64,000 bases of DNA from positions 13,598,001 to 13,662,000 of the forward strand of contig OV050033.1 in assembly GCA_920105625.2 (NCBI GenBank), written 5' to 3'. Below are positions 54,701-64,000 of the stretch, piece by piece (the stretch's first letter is position 1; the number at the start of each line of letters is the position of its first letter). The stretch comes from Clusia tigrina. Lineage: Eukaryota; Arthropoda; Insecta; Diptera; Clusiidae. The translations under genes were made by a program, and so were the position numbers. The notes beneath the pieces were generated by a model. It ran no database searches. It was not told the origin of the DNA and saw only the letters and a program-made list of their open reading frames with translations.

Positions 54701-56018
54701 TCAGAAAATTGTTTTTTTTTTTTGCAAAGCTAAACCAACCACGGATCATGGGTTAAATTTCCTGTAGACATAGTTTCTCACATTTTTCTCCCTCTGGTAA
54801 GCGAAGGTGTTTGTAACGAATTTCTTCAGTAATAATTTTCTTCAGTAACCAATAGATTGGAGGAATAAACACAAACATTAAGTTCAATTTTTTTCTATAT
54901 ACTGAATTAGGCTCTCTTCTCAACTCAATACACACTAAATTGACACCTGGGTATGTGAACGTGTTTTTCTCTATTTTTGTTGCAGTGAACGCATAAAAGT
55001 GCCGCCCATACCTGCACTAATTGTGAGCTGTGCAAGGTCATAAAATGCATCCATGCACTTTAAATATGAAAATGTTAAAATTCGTAAAGAGTATCACCAA
55101 AGCACGCAATCGCGCAACTGAAAGGGCAGCGGACGCAACGACCACAACAAAAACAATGCATTTTGAAAGGAAGGTGTTAAAATGTCTGCCAGATTGGTAA
55201 AGTATAAAAGTGATTTATGGTTGAGCAGAAAAATCTTGATGATTTATTTAAATGCATGACGAATTTTGGTATAAAAACAATCGACAAAAATTCAGCAAAT
55301 TCCCAAAGCACTCACATACGCAAATGCAAATTGTGACTATGTAGTTGCAATTCTATTGTTTCGGCCAGGAAGTTTTTGACCCAGTAGGCTTAGAATGTGA
55401 TCGTAGTGTTGCAGAGTTGTTCAATTGAGTGCTTTGTGCAACTTTTGCTGCTGAGAGCTTTATTTACTGATTAAAAATAAATATATATAAATAAACGGAA
55501 ATGAATGGAGTACTTTTTTAATGAACTGTGATCAGACGTATAAATAGCATTAAGTTAAAGGATAAGATTTGAGAAACCACAAAGAATCCTTCCATCCATT
55601 GAAACTAGCAAACTTAGCCTAAGTTAAGCACCCCAAAGTTCTGCATAATCAGCACTTATGGTGGTCTCAGATACAAACAAAAATGAATAAATTATAAATT
55701 AAATTTTAAAATTGTTATTTCCCAACTAACATTTTTTTTCTTGAAAAAGTTCAGTTAACGAAATTCTTCAAATATAAACAATTAAATTAAAGCAACTTTG
55801 AATTTTGATCCCACATCGACATAATTCCGCTTCAAACTTATTTGAAGCTTATTCATCTTTAAATGATAGCAAACAGTGTGCGAGGTAATTGACCGGGATG
55901 TTTGCATTTCTTTAAGTGGATCTTCATTGAACGTTTGGTGCATCTCCATCAAATAATAATATAATTCCCATTGAACTGTATTTTTGAAAATTTTGATTCC
56001 ATCATTTAGTAGAAAAAT
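51728..56018. other. Non-coding stretch
   Basis: No gene is called. The 155-codon minus frame at 53565-54032 owes its length to the (AAC)n tract (long Val runs) and has no domain. The frame at 55782-56114 (-) overlaps SINE copy D in antisense. Pyrimidine-rich sequence fills about 53030-53280. Confidence 0.5.
53883..53900. repeat. (AAC)6 trinucleotide repeat
   Basis: Six perfect AAC units inside a longer, imperfect CAA/AAC-rich run extending to about 53950. The complement is (GTT)n, which produces the artefactual poly-valine in the minus-strand frame. Confidence 0.88.
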
Positions 56019-56155
56019 GTCGCAGTCGCGAAGCATCTTTGCACCTATTTTTCTATTTGAGTCGAAGACTTCAGTTGCTAGATCGCATTCAAAATCCAAG
56101 AATCCATCATACAATCTATTATAGAATGATTGTAAAGATAATAATAATAATGAAT
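56019..56155 (+). mobile_element. tRNA-derived SINE, copy D (partial)
   Basis: This copy carries GTCGCAG (56019-56025) directly fused to GAAGCATCTTTGC, so most of the B-box region is deleted. It continues TTTCTATTTGAGTCGAAGAC, TTCAGTTGCTAG and CATTCAAAATCC, matching the body of copy B at about four bases in five over 40 bases. It ends in the same kind of (ATA)n tail, GATAATAATAATAATG, at about 56140-56155. It is the most decayed of the four copies. Confidence 0.55.
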
Positions 56156-56519
56156 TATTTTCCTAACTATGATAACCAGAAATTATAACAAATTTGTAAA
56201 TTGCTTTCCAGTTACAGGGATATAATCCCTGAGGTTTGCTGTATCCCAGACAAGGGCTCATATGCAATACAATAAACTAACTATTAAATTAATTTGAGCA
56301 AACGATTATCCACTGTCCCTGTGCTGGCTCCAACTGACTGAAGACACCGAACAAAAGCAAAAATGTCCTGAGATTTCAGTTTGGGGTATAAACAATTTCA
56401 AATAAATTTAGGCGCCATGAATTAACTTCAGAATGCCTCTGAAACCAAACTACAAAAAGAAGGGAATGTGTTCTGTTTTTAGTGAAAACAAAATTTTTAA
56501 TTTCTTTTTCTTAAGAATG

Positions 56520-57180
56520 AATACAATTTTCAGGCCGGGTGGTAGGCGCCAGCGAAATCATTTGCAGACACACGTCGGCCAAAAAACTTGACGTCAAAAT
56601 TCGTCAATGAAATTCCCGACAAATTAAATCAACGACGAGGCGGTTTCAGATATGATTTACGTGGCAAGGAGGGAGAGTGACCGAAACCAGTTCGACGAAG
56701 GAATCAGACAAGAAACGTAACTCAAATGCAACGAATTAATGAGCAAAATAACTTCGAAGTTTTTGTATGGCGCTGTACTTTTATTTTTTCTATATTTATT
56801 CGTACTCGTAAGAGCCGAAAAAGTCTGCTAATAAGAGTAAGTTTACATAATTATTTTAAAAATTTCAATACTTGCCCAGCACACAGCATCGCACAATCAT
56901 GCTCACATATCTCCGGCGATTTGTAAAGCAAACAAATTATCCGACGGCTGCGGCATGTAAGCGCGCATGTGCCAATGCGTTTGTCTGGCCAGATCGTTCG
57001 AACACACTCAGGCACAGCCAGCGAAACCGGCAACCCTCCAGCTCCTCATATCAACTCAAATCATTGGCAAGTCACCTCCAGTCACCGCGAGTGAGAAGAA
57101 CTCAACTCGATTCACAAGCGTGCGACTGTGGCGCATAACGTTCGCGTGGGTCGCAAACGTTTGTAAAAGTTACTCCCTGT
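56520..57180. promoter_or_regulatory. GC-richer island with CRE site, possible promoter
   Basis: Base composition rises sharply against the flanks, and CpG dinucleotides are frequent (for example GACGAGGCGG near 56632 and AACGTTCGCGTGGGTCGC near 57137). A perfect TGACGTCA lies at 56589-56596. Frames of 60-88 codons are open on both strands, as expected from composition. A fair splice donor context, AAATTGTGAGTTAA, lies downstream near 57735. No TATA box, initiator or coding start can be fixed, so orientation is undecided. TACTCGTA lies at 56803-56810. Confidence 0.25.
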
Positions 57181-58328
57181 ATTGATCGCAGATAAGTAGC
57201 CTAGCCAAATAGTCAGGCATATTGAATTTTCCGTAGAAAAATCGTTTGTTGTTGCCATATTTTGCGCCACTACGCGTCCGTGTATAACAAATAATTTAAT
57301 TGTATTTGTATTTGTGCGAAATACGAGTATTCGAGTGCATTCAGAAGGTTTTCATGCATTTATGTATTTATGCATATTTTGAATTCATAACTTGTCGCTT
57401 GGGCTTGTAAGGTGGCTGTAAATCAAAGCGCAATCGATGATTGTGTGCGCTCGACCCGACCATGCACACAAATAAATTCAGCACACCTTGGTGCAACTTG
57501 AGCCAAGCCAAGTTATGAAAATTGCTGTCTCCATACGAGTGTATGAACAAACTGATAATAGCTCTGCTCAAGCTGCGAACAAATGCAAAATTGTTCATAT
57601 TTATGCCCGCATAACTTTTAAGTTTGCAAATGTTTTCTGTTGAAACATATTTTACAGTAGCTCAACTCAAAAATATTTCTGAGCAGCTGCGTATAAATTT
57701 AATGGTCAACTCGAAGTTCGGTTATGGAAATTGTGAGTTAAACGTTGAGATAGTGGGAATCGAATAGATAAAGCCAATGTCTCTATGGCGGTCAACAATC
57801 ATAACTTATGATTCCTCGAGCGATTGTCAAACCGACAAACATTCCAATTAGAAGAGGGACCTTGCACCAGCCAGAAACAGTGTATCATATGTAAGAAGAT
57901 GACACCAGAAAAACATCCCAACATTTTAATTTATTATTTCTTTATCTTTATTTTATCTGTTATATTCCAAATATTTCTATAACAGTTATAGCCCAACCAA
58001 AATAGTGTTAAGAATCATTAAGACATTTGGGTCACAAAAAATTACCGTAGGTGACTTAGAGATAACTTGTGGTAATGATGTGGATGAATTGCAGATTATT
58101 TGAACCTTTAGTGAACTCGGCAGTAGTCTATACACTCTCCTGTTTTTAAGCATTCAATAATCACTAGTTCCAGAAACTGCTTTATTAGATTTTAAGTCAA
58201 AGCCAAATTTGTTCTTTCCACAAAAAAATCAATGACCTTTATTAAAGGAGTGCACAAAGGAATGAGGATTTAGTACATTATTTATATTTTACGTGGATGG
58301 TTCTTTTACTAGAAATAATTCATTCAGA

Positions 58329-58339
58329 TTGCTACCTAT
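58329..58339. repeat. Target-site duplication, left copy
   Basis: TTGCTACCTAT, identical in all 11 bases to 58976-58986. It directly abuts the T run that is the poly(A) tail of the minus-strand retrotransposon copy between them. Confidence 0.85.
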
Positions 58340-58975
58340 TTTTTTTTTTTTTTTTTTATATTTAACGAGGAGGAAAACATCTAAAGTCACAACCCCGTCA
58401 GTGCGGGACTCTAACTCCGCTAAAACCTCCTCTCGTCATTACGGCGATTCCCCCCGGAGACACTGATTAGGTTTTACGTCGGGAGGCCGTAAGAGCATTT
58501 ACTGCTCACGCGTCAGTATTAGGTTTGTCATTATGTCAGTCCTGTGTGTCTCAGTATCGGAGAGGCGCTGGCGGCTGCGTTCAGCGTTACGCGCTCGTTC
58601 TGCGATTCGCTGCGCCTTCATGATGGTGGCCGCTGCCGAGCAAACTGCTTCCCACTTGACGAGCGTATCGCACATATGGGTAATCAGGTTGTGCATTGTT
58701 GGTGGTTCATTGAGTCGAAAAACACGTGCTGTGCGTTCTCGTGCACCCCAGGGCAGTACAGACAGTATGGGTCTTCCTGATACTTTCTCTCATGGAGGTA
58801 CTGCTTAAAGCAGCCGTGACCAGTTAGCAACTGTGTGACGTAGTAGTTCAGTTCCCCGTGCGTCCTTGTTAACCATGGTGTGATGTGAGGGATCAGCATG
58901 AAGGTCCATCGACCCTTTTCGGATTGCTCCCACCTCTGTTGCCATTCCGCAATGGTGTTTTTTCTTTCCGCGGCT
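58340..58975 (-). mobile_element. 5'-truncated R1-clade non-LTR retrotransposon
   Basis: On the minus strand 58974-58684 encodes 96 residues from the end of an R1/TRAS-type ORF2. EWQQRWEQSEKGRWTFMLIP is followed by HGELNYYVTQLLTGHGCFKQYL and a CxxC zinc-knuckle start (YCLYCPGVHENAQHVFFDS). The family normally has a Cys where this copy has the Ser of FFDS, and the frame ends soon after. A second frame, 58696-58499 (CDTLVKWEAVCSAAATIMKA...ERARNAERSRQ), supplies the C-terminus, so a small deletion with frameshift joins the two. A 3' UTR follows, then an 18-base poly(A), seen as T at 58340-58357. Perfect 11-bp duplications flank it. The copy is 636 bp, lacks endonuclease and reverse transcriptase, and was mobilised in trans or truncated on insertion. 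Confidence 0.88.
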
Positions 58976-58986
58976 TTGCTACCTAT
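58976..58986. repeat. Target-site duplication, right copy
   Basis: TTGCTACCTAT, the partner of 58329-58339. The base before it differs between copies (T at 58975, A at 58328), fixing the duplication at 11 bp and the element's 5' end at 58975. Confidence 0.85.
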
Positions 58987-60739
58987 GGAACATAGTTATT
59001 GTGTCCTAAATATTTTCCATAATGTAACAATTTTCTAGTTGGATTGGCGAGTGATACGAATATAGTAACTTACAGATCCTTAATAAAACTGAAATTCCAA
59101 TATTTGACGAAAATGGTTAACACCACTGACCGATATTTTGGAACGGAAACTATTCCGAATTATGTATCACGTTTCCTTCCTAATATTATTTCTGTTGTTT
59201 GAAGACAGATTCTTACCTTCCGATTTCGCTAGACTCTGATGATCGCAACCACATTGGTTCTCCTTTAGAGTATCAATGTATCAATTTATTGTTTAATTTC
59301 TAACAAGAAAACCAATGTTTCAAGCAATCAGCCGTGAGTGATTCTGAACATTCACAGTAGCAGGGACTGCCTTCCTCCACAATGCATTGAAATTAGCTCA
59401 TATCAAAATCTATCAAACCAAAACACCAAATGTGCAACAAATCAAATGCGCTGCCATCGCAACGCTCTCGCTGAGCGACGAAACTCGTTAAAATTATGCA
59501 AAATTGGAACAGGCCAACTGCAGCTGCCACACACCCATTCAACACGCTTAAGCTTGCCTAAATATCCTTTTTCGTGGGCTGGGCACACACTGCAACATCG
59601 ACGGCCAAGCCATGTAAATTTATTTGTAGCATGAATTATGACCATATTTGCGACAAATGCCAGTGTTGCACGTTCGTTTGCGTTAAGTTTTTTCTTGGTT
59701 GGTTGCTTTTTGTCACCTCTTGCAATGCAAACGCGTTCCGAAAGATGCTGCTTGGTCACCAGTTTACCGGACTAACTTCACACTTGGTGCTTGGTGGCCA
59801 GCTACGCCAGCCATATTTCTGTGCGCTTTTCCACATACTCGTACAAGCATGTTCTTTATATGCTCGCCAAAGAACTGTCGAAATTTTTATGTGCACTTGG
59901 AAATAAAAAAATATTTGTATTTTTTATTGAATGAAATGGCGAAACTGGCATTGATTCATAAATGTTGCATGCTTCGTGCCCGATGATGTCGCTGCCAGCC
60001 AGCTCTTATGCAAATCGGTACACATGCGCGTACTCATCACAGCCTACGCACGGGAAGGCTTTAAATATGAAGATTTTTACCGGCTGGGTTGTTAGCGTGC
60101 CAGAGGTGCGAATGACCACCATCGCAGTCGCTGCAGACGGTATCAGATTTCCACAGGAACAATTTATACGCATACTATGCGAGTTGCTGAGCGCTACAAA
60201 TCAATGAAATGCGATTTTAAATTGCAAATTATTGAATGGTGAAACTTTCCTCGACAGACTTGCATGAAGGCGGTCATAGCTGGAAGAAATATCGTCTCTA
60301 TTCTTATTAAGATTCCTTAGATGCACGGAGTAATGAACGCATAAAGTGAATTTGTATCCAGTTTTGGGGACAATGCAAACTAGTTCAAGCAAGAAAGTAT
60401 ATTTTGAAAGAAACTGATTCTGAAGAAGTAAAATTAAATTGTATGGGTGTAATCTTGTGCAAGCAGAAAACGGGTGTGGTATTAATAACACTGATCCAAT
60501 TTCGTACCTTAATCTGTTGACTCTGCATATTCAGTTCTATCCTAAACGTTCAACTGAAAGTTTCTTTGAAATCCTATCAGAATCAGAGAGAACGAATATT
60601 GAATATATTCAGTATCAATGCAGAGAATTACCTGTGTTTGGGAATTTCAAGAGAATCAGAATTTTTTGGATACAACTGGAGTTTTCAAAATGTTACTTCA
60701 ACATGGATATATTCCAGTTGGAGAAAGGTAAGGTAAATA
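58987..60739. other. Non-coding stretch
   Basis: No gene is supported. Frames of 95-110 codons overlap on both strands at 59338-59990. The 60439-60852 plus frame is partly antisense to the RNase H relic. TACTCGTA lies at 59836-59843. Confidence 0.55.
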
Positions 60740-61305
60740 AAATTAAACTGAGGTACCAAATTTTCATATATATATATAGTCCAATGACCCGGGCAGACAG
60801 TTATAAGGTTGATAATGTGTCTTGGTTTATTAAGAAGATGCACTGTAATTAGTCCCCGCCATTCTGAAAAGGAACATATCGCAATGTTTTTCCACCTCTT
60901 GACCTTGCGGAGGAAGTAATTATATATATTTCCTTTAACAACATTTAGTGGGACGCCCACGTCCATGTAGGAAAACACTTAGTCGGTTTCCGATGAGCCT
61001 CTTCTTGCTAACTCGTCAGCCGTCGCGTTGCTTTGAATGTTCCTGTGTCCAGGAAACCAGTCGAGGGATACTATACTATTTTTCGCTGAGTTAAATTCCT
61101 CCTTGCAAAGGCCGGCTAGCTTAGAGCTGATAAAAGGTGACGCTAGTGCCCTTATTGCTGCTTGGCTGTCAGAGTAAATGAATAAGTTTTTGGACAGCTT
61201 GCGCCCTTTCAGCGCCCATGATTTAGTTATAAGACTCGCCGAATTTCCCTGACGGTATTCAATATTCAATTTATATTCGTATCTCTTTTTGCCTGCACAA
61301 CTCAC
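60740..61305 (-). pseudogene. I-clade retrotransposon relic with RNase H domain
   Basis: The minus frame 61305-60979 holds the second half of an RNase H domain. IYSDSQAAIRAL carries the catalytic Asp (residue 46), and LDWFPGHRNI (residues 81-90) with SNATADELARRG (92-103) is the C-terminal His/Asp region. The N-terminal TDGS strand and the Glu motif are missing or frameshifted. A single in-frame TAA (60981-60979) interrupts. The same frame then continues with VGVPLNVVKG and, after a gap, NLITVCPGHWTIYIY, the decayed equivalent of the LTGHxxIG motif seen at 50.6 kb. Similarity fades near 60740, before the CxxC motif. It is a dead fragment. RNase H after reverse transcriptase in ORF2 is usual for I-group elements. 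Confidence 0.8.
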
Positions 61306-62403
61306 AAAGAGTGTTTTAAATGCTGGTTATATTTATGTATATCACTTCGTATTACGAAATATTTCTCGAGAACGTCAACAGTATCTACCAAAAACGTAAT
61401 ATGTGGTTAACTCACGATACTACCGTCACCAAGTCAACATCTTCCGTTTAAATAGAAAAGAACTCTTCCCACGTTTGCTTGAGCTAAAGCATTTCACTCA
61501 CTATGAGTAGTATCTAAATTCTTCAATCTTTAATTAAAGGTTATTTTTCGTACTCATCAAAATTCCTCCAAAATCGTACAAAGAACAAAACATAAAAATA
61601 TATTTTTGATGCTCGATTTATGCATTTGTTATATAATATTTATAAACTTGAACAGATATTTATGACATGATGTCACCAAAATACAAACACACACAAATAT
61701 CGTCATCATTCGAGGGAACGACAAACGGCAACATCAGCATCATCATCATCTTCCCATCCATCGAAATGTCTCCCATAGGTCTAAAACCTCCACAGACCAA
61801 GTGTCTACTTTCAACTTAGCGCAGTACACGAATTTCTTGCCGTTCAAAATTATGCTCCAAAGGAAAATATTTTATCATACGGGAGAAATCAGATATTTGT
61901 ATTTGATTCATAGAACTAATTTATAGTTTCCTTTGTTTGCTCAACGCTCGCTGCGCATCATCGGGCGCATTCATTACGAGGCACCGAAAATCAATAAAAA
62001 TATATTAAAATAGTATTTTCGTAAACGGCAGCATCGCAAACGCATTCCTCTAAAACACAACAAAAACAAAAGAAATGCAGAGAAAAAAATATGCTTGATC
62101 TCTGATTTCATTAACGATTTATTTAGAAAGAATCTTTTTCGGGCTATGAAATATGAAAGGAAAAAACTGAATATTGTACCTATGATGATGATGGTCTTTC
62201 CGCAGACCAATGCTGGCAAACAAGTTTCGAGCAGAGGTGCCAAACAACATCTTCTGGTGCTACGCAGGGGACGATATCTCTTTTATCTTTCATGGGATGC
62301 AATCTAAATTGTGTTCGAAACAAAAATCTGAGTTGATTATTTATAACTCATTAAAAAAATCCACATGCCTGAAGAGAAATTTAATAATTAAAAATTATAT
62401 TCC
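61306..62403. other. Non-coding stretch
   Basis: AT-rich sequence. The minus strand beyond 61306 shows no recognisable reverse transcriptase motif, so the RNase H relic is truncated there. (CAT)n-like sequence lies at about 61736-61750. No gene is called. Confidence 0.55.
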
Positions 62404-62460
62404 CATAATGGGCCAATGGGCCAGTGGGTCCCCGTGCGTCGGTCCTCACAACGACAGATC
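62404..62460 (+). mobile_element. Short I-clade retrotransposon 3' tail fragment
   Basis: AATGGGCCAATGGGC at 62407-62421 is identical over 15 bases to 50925-50939 in the 3' UTR of the fragment at 50.5-51.0 kb. After a short insertion (CAGTGGGT) the similarity continues as CCCCGTGCGTC against TTCCGAGTGCATC. No coding part is recognisable upstream, so this is probably an extremely 5'-truncated copy of the same or a sister family. Ends are approximate. Confidence 0.5.
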
Positions 62461-63423
62461 ATTAAATTTCATTCATTCACAAACTGTTTGCGTTTTTTCT
62501 CTTGTATCCTTAGCAGAAATCTGTGTGACTGACCAACATGCAAATCTTGTTAAGCCAAAGGTAAGCAAACTTGTTTTCGCTTCCCAAAAGACCGAAAGAC
62601 ATAACTAAAAAATATAAGAAACAATAATGAAAACAAACGAACGAACAAAAGAAAAAGAAAAGAGGGAAGATGAGATGAGAAATCCAGCCAAGCAATGTAA
62701 GGACACCATTGGCATATCTTGGCTTAATATTTCATTAATTTTAAACAAACCACAAACAAGTTCGGAGGGTGTACTCTTATAGGTATAGAAATTAATGTGT
62801 GTAGGTTTTTGGCGACAACGCAACATAACCTCGTAATAGCTAAGTCATTCGCAACGACCTGATCATATACACTACAATCGTAGAAGTAATGAAGAAGTAA
62901 TCTTTAATTGAGCTGACATACTGACTAGTTCTGCAGAATAATCCTTCGAATTGTCTTTTTGAGTTACCAAATGACTATATCCCTCATTCTATTCTTATGT
63001 GTAGAGTTTAAAATATCAGTCTTTTCATATACTTGTTCCTTCAATCAAGTATTTTCGTCCTTGCAATAATTATTCTAATCATGTAGAATTAGTTAAGGCT
63101 GCTACAGTGCTCGAGGGCGCAAGCATTTCAAATTATTTCATTCCATAAAAGTCATAACTATGAAAAAGGGGTTTTACAATAGAACTGAATAGAGGAGATG
63201 CCTTCTTTTTGTCTCAATCCCATTGAATCTGATATTCTTAATTAAAACTTATTATGAACCAGATTCCATACATCACATTCTAAATTGATGGAGTCTGCCT
63301 CTGGTTGCTGCTAGTAATCTTTACCTTAGAGTCGAATAGAACCATTTTCACAAATCCCAAAAGTTTTGTGAACTTTAATATCAGTCGGATATCTGGCAAA
63401 TAATCTGTTAACCCTTAAATACA
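62461..63423. other. Non-coding stretch
   Basis: AT-rich sequence with no supported gene. The 73-codon and shorter frames at 62510-62826 (-) are Phe/Ser-rich chance frames. I see no repeat structure of note. Confidence 0.55.
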
Positions 63424-63640
63424 ATATTATAATACCTTGCACCATAATTAATCATATATTGACCATCGGTTTGGGGCAGTGCCTATTATCAAAGCTTTTA
63501 TCTCGAAAAGAAAAGATTTCGAAGAAACCATTTCGTGAAGAAGAATAGGAAGAAAAAGAACCCGCATTCCCAAAACTTTGAGACTAGCAATCTCACAACT
63601 ACACTATTGAGCCAAGCGAGACTTGATAATTCAGCAATAT
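63424..63640 (-). mobile_element. tRNA-derived SINE, copy C (most complete)
   Basis: Minus-strand copy with the longest head. An A-box-like TGGCTCAATAG lies at 63614-63604. A degenerate B-box GGGTTCTTTTTC lies about 50 bases further in (near 63563-63552, after GGAATGC). The body follows: ACGAAATGGTTTCTTCGAAATC (compare CCAAAATGCTTCTTTGTAAATC in copy A), TTTTCGAG, AGGCACTGCCC and GATTAATTATGGTGCAAGGTATTATAAT. The tail blocks match copies A and B in order. It has more internal substitutions than copy B, so the four copies are of different ages. The stretch TTAACCCTTAA lies just beyond the tail. Confidence 0.62.
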
Positions 63641-63745
63641 TTGATAGAAATGCATCAGAATAACTCTTCCATTTCCGGGCTAAGAATATGCCCTTCTAAT
63701 ACCTACTCACACATTCCTATATGTGGAATATAGGGTATCAAACGG

Positions 63746-63751
63746 TTTATT
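63746..63751 (-). other. Canonical poly(A) signal AATAAA
   Basis: AATAAA on the minus strand, about 50 bases after the stop codon at 63802-63804 and so well placed to end the transcript of the edge gene. A T-run on plus (63775-63783), read as A9 on minus, lies between stop and signal. Confidence 0.45.
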
Positions 63752-63801
63752 CATAAGCTAAGCAGGAGATATTCTTTTTTTTTACTACCTGAATTGACCT
63801 G

Positions 63802-64000
63802 CTATAATGTCGGTCGCTCCAACGCTTCTGCACCTCTTTTGCAGAAGTAAACACTAATTTGCATATAGTCCTGTTTCGGTAACATACGCATAAACTTTTT
63901 TAGTGCCTCTCCAGTGACTGTTGCTGGTTTGTGTCCCTTTCGCGATATCTCATGTTGCCTACATTCATGTGCAGGCATAACAAATGAATTATTGACATTT
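63802..64000 (-). CDS. Terminal coding exon of an edge-truncated gene
   Basis: The minus strand is open from the window edge for 65 codons to TAG at 63804-63802. Codon and residue use are convincingly protein-like: CRQHEISRKGHKPATVTGEA, LKKFMRMLPKQDYMQISVYF, and the end CKRGAEALERPTL. The first internal ATG would give 57 residues, but the frame is open to the edge, so the true start is probably outside. A canonical AATAAA follows about 50 bases after the stop. The protein segment is basic, soluble-looking and contains two Cys and two His, with no motif I recognise. Alternatives are an old transposon gene or a processed copy. Confidence 0.5.
   Translation of the reverse strand, partial: NVNNSFVMPAHECRQHEISRKGHKPATVTGEALKKFMRMLPKQDYMQISVYFCKRGAEALERPTL

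Overview
This window looks like AT-rich nuclear DNA from a dipteran insect. A tephritid-type fruit fly is my best guess. The grounds are the R1-clade and I-clade non-LTR retrotransposon fragments, the AC/TA microsatellites, the runs of CAG/CAA triplets, and long stretches with no coding signal on either strand. The species call is an inference, not a demonstration. Nothing looks bacterial or viral: there are no operons, no ribosome binding sites and no CRISPR array.

Most of the 64 kb reads as intronic or intergenic DNA. The longest stop-free frames (198, 155 and 141 codons) lie in triplet-repeat or GC-rich patches or overlap an equally long frame on the other strand. By my rough estimate, about 125 codons is what chance gives in 64 kb at about 36% GC, so length alone supports none of them. 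The stretches that look coding by codon texture are short. They are a 113-aa intronless gene (51386-51727, minus), a terminal coding exon cut by the right edge (63802-64000, minus, with AATAAA downstream), and a 130-aa-class gene broken by one frameshift (34404-34807, plus). Weaker candidates are at 12055-12156, 13897-14164 and 37095-37457.

Layout: 1-3.9 kb is featureless AT-rich DNA. 4.8-5.35 kb is a GC-rich island that may be a 5' exon or promoter. A lone hAT-type end lies at 9.57 kb. 11.6-14.2 kb is rich in microsatellites and short coding-like patches. 15.6 kb holds the first of four copies of a tRNA-derived SINE family (others at 37.7, 56.0 and 63.5 kb). 16-34 kb is non-coding. Compound microsatellites lie at 37.9 and 48.3 kb. 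From 50 kb onward, retrotransposon remains are denser: an I-clade 3' end (50.5-51.0 kb), a 5'-truncated R1-clade copy with an intact 11-bp target-site duplication (58.3-59.0 kb), an I-clade RNase H relic (60.7-61.3 kb) and a short I-clade 3' tail (62.4 kb).

The most unusual signals are the SINE family, since Drosophila is not known for tRNA-derived SINEs, and a roughly seven-fold excess of the octamer TACGAGTA/TACTCGTA across the window. The genes do not form a recognisable pathway, and I assign no function to the unrecognised ones.
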